DNA of 30,151 nucleotides from Echinococcus granulosus (lineage: Eukaryota > Platyhelminthes > Cestoda > Cyclophyllidea > Taeniidae): NCBI RefSeq assembly GCF_000524195.1, contig NW_020170483.1, positions 233,194 to 263,344 of the forward strand. Direction: 5' to 3'. Below the pieces are notes generated by a model, which worked only from the letters and a program-made list of their open reading frames with translations, did no database searches and was not told the origin of the DNA. Shown here in pieces: positions 11,752-19,249 of this stretch. Each line of letters starts with the position of its first letter. Positions within the stretch are counted from its first letter, which is position 1. The translations under genes and the position numbers were made by a program.

Positions 11752-12447
11752 TTAAAATGATGGAAAAGTTGGCTCACTTTTTTGTACACTAGCATGTTCC
11801 TGATGAGTATTCTTTGTGGGCTTTTGGGCAGTCGCAGCGGGAAGATGGCACTCGCCAGCGCATGTGGCCGGACAGGTGATCCCTGGTCGACATACCATGT
11901 CGGTGGGCGGTGAACGTGCAATCGGTGAATTTTTGCACATCAGCATCGTGTCACGATCGTAGAAGATTCGAGTGCCCCCTGGCGTGGTGCTGAATATGCT
12001 CCCACCTGGAGTTGTACTATTGAAGGAATAAGGGAGTTGGACTCAACTTCGAGGGATAAAGTAAAACGGAATAAATGGAACAAGTAGGAGTACACGAGAC
12101 CCAATAGCAAAGGCGTGATGGCACGAAGACTAAAGCTAACCTACCTCAATTTACTCGATGGTACAAATCCGGGAGCAAGGTTTGCATTTCAGCTTATTGA
12201 AAAGGCTTATTAAAGTGTGCAGATCAACACAAGTAATTATGCTGTTTAACAGATGGGAGCTAAACGAGATAAGAAGGGCGAGGTAGGTACTAACTACGAG
12301 TTATTTTGCTTTTACTAAGACGCTGCATAAAAACCAAGGGAAAACCTTTTGGCATTAAACTTACCTGTACTCATTAGGAATCTGAGAAGGATCAGTAACT
12401 TTCAATCTTCGGAAGGGGATACCATCAGGACCGCGATTGGCTGCCAT
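11752..12447 (-). CDS. EIF4EBP: eIF4E-binding protein (4E-BP), two exons, 115 residues
   Basis: A cytosolic repressor of cap-dependent translation: unphosphorylated 4E-BP holds eIF4E and blocks eIF4G, and TOR phosphorylation releases it. Exon 1 (12447-12365) encodes 27 residues plus two bases and ends at a CAG|GTAAGT-type donor. The 348-bp intron ends in TTCAATAG, and exon 2 (12016-11752) ends in TAA. The joined frame (348 nt) is exact. Family signatures run in order: DPSQIPNEY leading into STTPGG (28-33), STTPGGTR (37-44, straddling the mammalian T46 site), the eIF4E-binding segment YDRDTML (47-53), NSP (57-59, mammalian S65 site), SPP (63-65, in place of TPP) and RPGITCP (71-77, in place of the second-site PGVTSP). 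The length matches the usual 115-120 residues. Oddities are Met-Leu instead of Leu-hydrophobic in the binding motif, five cysteines (C55, C70, C76, C80, C84), no N-terminal RAIP and no C-terminal TOS (FEMDI-like) motif. A donor-like AAAAA|GTGAGC at 11778/11777 leaves room for an unseen last exon. Family identity is very secure; the C-terminus less so. Confidence 0.93.
12017..12364 (-). other. 4E-BP intron
   Basis: A GT-AG intron of 348 bp. The donor follows GAGTACAG and reads GTAAGT, and the acceptor has a pyrimidine tract and ends CAATAG. It splits the Ser codon of the first STTPGG motif after its second base, so the conserved motif is rebuilt only by splicing. That confirms both boundaries. 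Confidence 0.9.
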
Positions 12448-12454
12448 TTACGAG

Positions 12455-12480
12455 TCTAGTTGAAATGCAGAAGACAAAAC
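12455..12480 (-). promoter_or_regulatory. Splice acceptor 8 nt before the 4E-BP start codon
   Basis: Reading minus, a pyrimidine-rich run (TTTTGTCTTCTGC...) ends in CAACTAG at 12457-12456, leaving only 8 nt before ATG 12447. This looks like a 3' splice site. It could join a non-coding first exon or receive a trans-spliced leader, which is usual in flatworms. The sequence alone does not separate these options. Confidence 0.45.
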
Positions 12481-12509
12481 ACTGCAGAGGGCTAGGAGGT
12501 ACCAAACTG

Positions 12510-12580
12510 ACCGCCAGCGATCTAGCGGGTAGAGCGGCTGCTTATTCTGGTTAGGTGACAAGGTCACAAGTCGGTGTTGG
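12510..12580 (+). repeat. tRNA-like Pol III relic (SINE or tRNA pseudogene)
   Basis: The segment contains a D-arm/A-box-like stretch, TAGCGGGTAGAGCGGCTGC (12522-12540), and about 20 nt later AGGTCACAAGTC (12560-12571), which resembles a B box with one short disruption. The D-stem half GCTC is missing, so it cannot fold as a normal tRNA. It lies just upstream of the 4E-BP 5' end on the opposite strand. Confidence 0.3.
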
Positions 12581-12589
12581 TTTTACATG

Positions 12590-13263
12590 CATGGTAAGAT
12601 TTGTTTTAATACGCAATATCAAAATGACTTTATGAAGCAGGGACTTCAATATTTACTATTTTAAAATATTCATTATATAAACAGCAAAGTTTTGAAAGTC
12701 ATGCTTTGCTAAGCTGAACTGCCAATAAATAGTATAGTGATCAACCTTATATTTTGGAGCAAAACAACGATTAAAATATACACAGTTGTATTTTAGCTCC
12801 TTAATAGTTTTCCGTTAAATATGCGCATAATTGAAGGAAAAATAACTAAACAACTGCGACGTGTTTCGTGTTTCTTATTTGACTGCAAATCCATGAGCAG
12901 GTAACTTTATGCTCAATTTCCTGAACTACAAAACAAATCATTTTTTAAATAAGCTCCACAATTTTTAACGAAATTGTTGTTTTCTACTATTTGGTTGTCA
13001 ATTTTTGGGTATTTTACGCGTATTCAAATAAAGGCGTCCTCATCCTTACGAAACTAGTAACTGGAGTAACCTAAAAGGGCAATTACGTGAGTGAATCAAG
13101 AATGAACCGCATATTCTGTATAAATAGCAGAATGGTTACATTGTGTTGATATTTATTTACTATCATGAGTCTAAACAGCTAGGATTAGTGCTAAATATGC
13201 CCGAAATTTGATTCAAACTTACCAACTGTCACGCACTGTTAAATGCCTCGTGATGAATAAATT
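12590..13263. other. AT-rich non-coding stretch
   Basis: Strongly AT-rich with many stops on both strands. I see no gene, repeat or regulatory site that I can support. Confidence 0.6.
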
Positions 13264-13755
13264 TTGCCCGTTAACATTACAAATCTATATAGTCAGTGCA
13301 TCTATTACATCTCCATGAGAGGCGTCTGTTGGCATCCCTTAAACGATTTCGTCAAGATGTGCTTCCAAGATGGAGCTGATTGCAGATATACACATGAAAG
13401 CCGAAGTTTCAAAAGTGTAGGTTCTTACGAACCCCTCAAGGCTCAGTCTTTACACTCAGTACATTGCACCAACTAAAAGAATATGCTGGTTGCTGCGCAA
13501 ATACTTGCACCCCACTCAGACTATTTGCCCGGCCATTGGTTGTGTTCAAAGGGCGGAGCGGAGATGTTCGGAAACCAGGACTTTGGATGCGGTTGGAAAA
13601 TGTCGCTAATTCCTGCCAGAGCCTCAGAATATCTCACTTTCGTGGATGTCGGTATTTTGGGTGCTCCTTATGCTGCTCTACCCGGGAAGATATGCTGCTT
13701 TTTGAGCTTGCCAAGGAGGCACCTGCTTAGATGCAAATCCCTTTGGTCAGTTTGA
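13264..13755 (+). pseudogene. Unrecognised open block interrupted by one stop
   Basis: Frame 1 is open for 163 codons except for a single TAA at 13474-13476. An overlapping frame at 13464-13730 is also open and Cys/Arg-rich. Local GC is higher than in the flanks, and AT-rich sequence ends abruptly on both sides, which suggests an inserted or once-coding piece. Motifs such as GVCWHPLNDF and DVGILGAPYAALPG are visible but match nothing I know. Which frame was real cannot be decided from here. Confidence 0.25.
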
Positions 13756-14624
13756 GGAATAATTAACTTATTACCCCATTATAATTAGCAAAGTTGTTCG
13801 TGAGATAGAACCACTCACATATAAGAGGAGGTAATCGTTTGACATGACATGCCAATCATGATGTTGTATTGAAAATACGACTAAGCACTCGCTCGAGAAT
13901 GTAGGAGTTGAGGGAAAGCAACCAAACGAAAGGGAGTTAGATGGGTCTTCACGACGTAGGAAGAAAGTGGACGCTCACAAAAACCGTAAATTGGAGGTGG
14001 AAATATTTTAAAAATAAATAATTATAGGCGCGGAATACTGTCAAGAGTGTTTTAAGGAAATTAGTCATTTCCTTCGACGTAGCTTTGAATATTGTCCACA
14101 AAGAACCGCGATGACATTGACGAATTTTGTGACCACGCCATGTGCGTCATGAATGCCCTAAAGTGGTTTAAGACGAAAAATTAACAATTAGTTTAAAATC
14201 AGACATGCTGAATTAATAATGACATATATACATTTTGAAGAAAACACGAAGGCTACCAAATGTCTATACAATGCAACACCCCTTGTTCGGTTCAAAATCC
14301 AGTTGATCAAAAATCTATACGTTATTAGCGCCCCAATTTGGTCATATTTTTAATTTTAAACAAGGAAAGTAGAAGAATTTAAGACAAAACGTTTTCTCTG
14401 TATTATAAGTGGAGCGGAAACCTGATTAAAATGATTGCATTCTGACAATAATGTTTGATAGAAATTAAGTGAAAAATTGCTTGACTTATTTCAAATAATT
14501 AAAAAGAATGGGGCTTAATTGATTTGCGCAACTATTGGCTACTCTAACGCTCATTGGAGGTTACGTTTGTATGGCAGATTCCTTGAATGCATTGTAAGGT
14601 GTTGATGGTTCGTTTAACACTTTC
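13756..14624. other. AT-rich non-coding stretch
   Basis: Many stops in every frame and no clear splice sites or repeats. It ends where copy B of the dispersed repeat begins. Confidence 0.55.
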
Positions 14625-14629
14625 GTTCG

Positions 14630-14760
14630 GGTAACGGGCTACCGAGGGGCTCCACTATTGTACCTTCGCTTAGGGGCTGGCCTCTGGGCCATGGCAGTAG
14701 TCCCGAGCCCTACGGCGACCGAATATATATATTCTGTCCAAGTATTATGCCTTCTTTCGC
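14630..14760 (+). repeat. Dispersed repeat family, copy B
   Basis: GGTAACGGGC (14630-14639), CGAGGGGCTCC (14643-14653) and TGTACCTTCGC (14659-14669) match copy A at identical spacing. An ATATATATAT tract followed by CTGTCCAAGTA (about 14723-14742) matches copy C. A minus-strand frame (14917-14639) spans it, but I recognise no protein in it. Confidence 0.6.
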
Positions 14761-15270
14761 ATATGTCAACTAGTGATACTCCCTCCACCTCCCTATTGTC
14801 TGGATAGAACCCAGATTGATATAGGTGGCCAGCTCTGAAACGTGAAAATGGCGCCAAGCAGGAATAGACGCGAATACCTGCCCCTACGGAACCATATTTA
14901 ATCCCGTCCCTTCTCACATGACCCCGCTTTCAGGCCAGTGTTCCCTACGACTAACTATGGATGCTCTTGATGGTCAGCGCATTCTCCCGCCCGCCCCCTG
15001 CCCCACCCAACTGATTCCTCAAATAGAACGAAACTCCAGACCCAGTAGAATTGTCAAGAGGGGTCGGTGACGTTGCGGTCAGGTATCTTCTCAATTGCAT
15101 GAAAAATAGATGACTAGCATGATTGGCTCACGGGTGATTTTCTAACAGCACTGATTATATTGTGATGGCCGACGCGGGAAGTTGACCAAGGGCGGGGGAC
15201 TCTGAGGACAACGTTCAAAAGGGAAGAGGCTATGCAATTCGCTTGTTGTTTTTAGCTCTCGCTTTTGATG

Positions 15271-15380
15271 ACGGGGCCAATTAAATTTTCTGCCATAGTA
15301 CCTTCGCTAGGTGGGTTAGCCTTCAGCTATTCCGGTACCTTCGTATGCCTAATATATATATACTGCCCGAGTACAATGTA
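15271..15380 (+). repeat. Dispersed repeat family, copy C
   Basis: ACGGGGCC (15271), GTACCTTCGCT (15298-15308) and ATATATATATACTGCCCGAGTA (about 15352-15373) follow the same order as in copy B, about 640 bp downstream and in the same orientation. It is more diverged than the A/B pair. Confidence 0.5.
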
Positions 15381-15399
15381 TTCCTCCGGCTCCAGGGAA

Positions 15400-17873
15400 G
15401 TCTAGAAAGGCTACAAGTAATTCCGTAGATTATAAGGCGTTTGGTTCATTGTGCCTGTAAAGAAGAGTTAGTTATCTGGTCAATCATGTAATGCCTAGAC
15501 AGCTAGAAAGGCCTCCAAAATCAAGTTATTTTACAGAAAATGGAAAATACCTACTTGCGCTTATGTGTGGGTTTAGCACGGATGCGAAAAATTGCCGCCT
15601 TAGCTGCTTTAACAGACCTGATCAAGGCAGCAGTGGACAATGGGGGAACAGAAAAATTGTCAGACTGTCAATTGCTCACCGAGTTTTCCTTTCTCCGTCA
15701 CAATGAATAGACCTTTACGCACACTTACTCTCGGTGTGCTGCGTCAGTGGGCATGGCCAAGTGGCAACCGTTTTTCAACCTTTATTGCGCTTTTTCACTT
15801 GACTTCCAAATTACCCACTTCTATAAAAACGTGCATGGAAGAACCGCCTGCATAAGAGGGTTATAGCACAGAGAATCAGGAATGCCAATTTTGGTTAAAC
15901 TGCGGTGTGGCACAAGTGGGCTGGATTGGATAGCATCAAATATCGGGTAGCCTCAACCACTTTCGTATTGAGAACGAGAGTTGAGCAATTTATCATTCTC
16001 CTCTTCTACTTTTCTTTTCAATTAATATCAGTTATCTCGTGTGGATACGACTAGGCCTTAACGTTCAAGAAATCCATTTAGACCGTGTTTACTTGATACC
16101 TGCCGTTTCTCTGGTATTTTGAGGGAGTTAAAGTGGTCGTCCGCCGCTTTTAAGTAGTATATACCCTAATTCAGTCTAGTATGACGTTATCCAAACTTAC
16201 ATTTCATTATGACAAGCCACGATTAACGCCCATCTTTAGATGAGTCTTTATTATAAAATTCTTCCAGAACTGCGTGTAATTCAGTCAAAAGATCCACCTT
16301 ATTAGGAATTACTGCACCAGAGACCGATCAGGATAGTTGGTGAACTTAAGAGTCGATATATTTAAGCATTTTTTTGTATTTCTAAGGCCATTTTGACCCT
16401 GATCACATGGATTAGCTATGTGTCAAGTGAGAGCCTAGGGCAGAAATGAGCAAATGTGGGAAAGATGGATGTACCTCTCACGAATAATGCATAAAAGTTG
16501 TCAGTGGGATTTGACACACTTAGCAGTTCAACAATAATAAAAATGCCCTCAAAACGTGTTGGCGAGATGAAAACCCAAAACAAATATCGAATGTGCCCAT
16601 TAGTTGAGCTCTACTGTCCTGGAAACGATTCGTCCGAAAAAGAAAAAAAATAAGAGGTGTTTCTAAATTCCACATCACCACCTCAATGCAACACTCCCCG
16701 AATTTTGGCCTGATCGAGCGCTGTCAAGGCTACTAATATGTCACAAAGTGTGAATTGTCACCAAATTTCATCGCCATTTTCACCTTTACATTTTCTTGAC
16801 CGTGTTGGACTGTTTCCACTACTTTGTCGGGTGACCAAGAGTTTGTTTTGTATATAGTATCTATAGAGGTTGCATAGAGATCGTTTAGACAATTTGATTG
16901 CGGTGCTTCTTGTTCAGGATCTTACGGTAGGCCAATTCAAAAGTGACATGCTACTATAAATTAGTTGATTGTCACCAGCATAAATTGAAAGGGAAAGGCC
17001 ATGGAAGCAAATCAAATGGATGTTAAATGTCATACACTAATGGGTGAAAATTGGTTTGACAAACCATCTATTTGGTGTTCACTTCTTTGTCATTGAACAG
17101 TATCAGTGGACAACCGGAGACTTCGGAGTGAATGCTGACAACTTTTTAGGACTTGCGAATTACGAATGAATTAAATCAAATGCGTTCATGCAAGATCTTC
17201 TCGTTGTTTAAATAAGTAAAATAGTATGATCTTAAGCATGCTTGTCCTACTTTTCTAATATTTACAAACAGAAAAGAAGGGACTGACCAGCGAAGCCATG
17301 GATTGAATCTGTACCACGGGATTTTCTCATGAACTTCTGGGGCAAGGTTTGGGGTGGGACTGATAATAATAATCTCTTCAGAGTTCAACATCACCGTATT
17401 TTCTGCTTTACTTGACTGACGCATTTTGACCTTTTTAGGTATCTTACAAAGCCTACTAAATTCTCACCCTATTAATTTAAAATTTGCTAAAATTGTCTAA
17501 CCTAGCATGCTGGGAATCCCACTTGGTGTTGCATTTACCAGCGCAATGCAAATATGCTAAAGGAACTTTATTTATAATACACTCTGGCCTTCACGTACAC
17601 GGACACAATATTTTCTATAAGTAGCTCTACAACATTATTGCACTTCTCCATGCATCCACCAAAAGCTCATGGAGGCAAAAAACTAAGTAAAGTGAGGGTT
17701 TGCGATACCGAAAAGTATCCCTACTGAGGCAAATGTCCCATTATGCCTAAAGGATTATGCACAAAATTAATTAGTTGGAGTTGGGCAGAAGATCTCGAGA
17801 AAATTATGAGAAAACGGACTGGATCAAAGGGGTAAGGAGAAAATCTTAAACTATCTGCAATTAACTGAATCAG
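15400..17873. other. Stretch without a supported gene
   Basis: Open frames at 15491-15855 (plus) and 17176-17424 (minus) overlap or end without usable splice sites and show no known domain. The rest is AT-rich with dense stops. Confidence 0.45.
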
Positions 17874-17903
17874 CCAATCAAATGAAGGTCGCCATTTGAT
17901 TGG
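17874..17903. repeat. Inverted repeat CCAATCAAATG / CATTTGATTGG
   Basis: Perfect 11-bp arms (17874-17884 and 17893-17903) flank an 8-nt loop. The core equals that of the pair at 475-527. As DNA it carries two CCAAT boxes facing each other; as RNA it would form a stable stem. It lies 440 bp upstream of the small candidate exon at 18340. Confidence 0.6.
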
Positions 17904-18134
17904 TTAACTTGGTTTAGAAGGTGAAACTTGAGTAAAATATTAAGGCCGATGCATTCAAAAGGTCAAAGGAGCGTTTAAATAAAACAAATGATGATCAAAC
18001 AGGGTTCATCAGAAACATCCTTTTACTATAAAGGAGTTTTAGGGTAGCTATTGAGCCACCGAAATGAACAGTTCAACCACTGCTTGACAAATAAAACTAA
18101 GAAATATCATTTTCTTCTGATAAACCTGTTTGCA

Positions 18135-18290
18135 GCACGAATTCGTGCGAATGATAAGGAACACCTGTCACATATGAGTGATGGCAGGCTCAGGTAGGAA
18201 AATCGAGGCTGTCATTCTGATTGGAAATTAACCACGAGGCGTTCGAGGTTGAATGATCTTTGTTTTATTAGATCTTGAAAGCAACCAGCG
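18135..18290 (+). repeat. Hairpin-bearing dispersed repeat, copy 1
   Basis: It starts with the 14-bp palindrome GCACGAATTCGTGC (18135-18148), followed by AATGATAAGGAACAC, a TGTCACATAT core (about 18168), GGCAGGCTCAGGTA, and farther on a TTTATTAGA...TTGAAAGCAAC segment. The order matches copy 2 at 19.75 kb for about 150 bp. The second arm of the TGTCAC stem is decayed here. Confidence 0.5.
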
Positions 18291-18315
18291 AAATTGATTG
18301 AAACATTCACCCACT

Positions 18316-18323
18316 TGACGTCA
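18316..18323. promoter_or_regulatory. CRE-type palindrome TGACGTCA
   Basis: A perfect cAMP-response-element palindrome (the CREB/ATF binding consensus) lies 16 bp upstream of ATG 18340. A chance 8-mer is expected about once per 65 kb per site, and a second one occurs near 3886, so on its own this is weak evidence for a promoter. Confidence 0.35.
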
Positions 18324-18339
18324 TCGTAGCCGTCCGACA

Positions 18340-18519
18340 ATGTTGAACATTAACCAAGACAAGTCGTTTGTACTTGGACAAAGAAAATTCGCCATTATCT
18401 GCCACATTTACGAAAAGTACATAACTGCAAAATTTATAACCAACAACCAAGATGTGTGTTTAAGGCGGCGGAAAATAATATATCTAAAGAATGGAAAAAG
18501 GAAATCAGGAATCATCAAG
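18340..18519 (+). CDS. Candidate 60-codon first coding exon, unknown
   Basis: ATG 18340 opens a frame of exactly 60 codons up to a strong donor, CATCAAG|GTGAGA, at 18519/18520. If unspliced, the frame continues to a stop at 18612, giving 90 residues. The product is basic (Lys/Arg-rich, with CLRRRK and KNGKRKSG) and has a short hydrophobic patch, FAIICHIY. I recognise no domain. Upstream lie a CRE palindrome and an inverted CCAAT pair. A possible next exon after the AG near 18670 stays in phase for 31 codons but lacks a pyrimidine tract. The strand is opposite to the NDNF gene. Confidence 0.22.
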
Positions 18520-19249
18520 GTGAGAGAGAACAAACTGCAACCCTTGAACCTTCTCAAATGCCTGAAAAACGCTTCCGATCACTATTTTAGAAGTTTCAAC
18601 CTTTGTGATTGACTCTGCAAACTCCGGACCTTGGGACTTCGCTCACTCCCTCCTGATTGGCTGAGAACAGGTCCAAGGTCAATCAGTTGCAATAATTATG
18701 TGGGTGGCTCAGACTCCGACCCAAGCGGTTTTTGCTACTTGGCTGTCGGGTTTGTAAGCGCTCATAGTGCTTTCGCCTGCTCACTCATGCACGTTGGCCA
18801 ATCGAGACATTTGTCCTGAAGTCCTGTCCTCTGATTGTCCGGTCGGGAGGACGATAGAACCCAGGCCACTAACGCATAAACCTCGGTTTATAGTGCATGC
18901 TTGGCCAATCTTTTGACTTACAAAAAGTGGCAAGAAATTCATAAGTGAAACTGTAAGTGGATGGAGAGAAAAATGAGGCCAGCTCAAATCTATTTAGTGG
19001 ATGTATTGACACCATGTAAAGGGTTGCCCACTTAATTTACAGCTTGGGGTTGAACAATACAAAAAAACGTCAAGTTTATGGGAAGAAGTCTTCAATGCTG
19101 ATTGGTACAAATGCAACACTTTCTAAACGAAATAGCAGTCCATCTTCACGAACGCACACTTTCTCTCTTTGGTTAATTGCGAAGGTGTTGATATGTATGG
19201 CAGAATGGAGGATGGTGTTGACAGCCGTTCGGCCAATTGGAGGAGAGGA
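18520..19249. other. 3' flank of the NDNF gene with CCAAT/ATTGG motifs
   Basis: It contains several ATTGG/CCAAT words, among them TTGGCCAATC twice (18794-18803 and 18901-18910), each preceded by TGCAYG. Part of this must be the 3' UTR of the minus-strand NDNF gene. No AATAAA is visible on minus within 600 nt of its stop; only variants (AATACA near 19003, TATAAA near 18888) are present. Confidence 0.4.

Noticed and set aside
11895..11900. GTATGT donor-like site inside 4E-BP exon 2
   Set aside because: Reading through it keeps the conserved spacing from PP-x-D to PG-I-T-x-P, so it is not used in the main product.
14639..14917. 92-codon minus-strand frame
   Set aside because: It overlaps copy B of the dispersed repeat, ends in its conserved words and shows no known domain.
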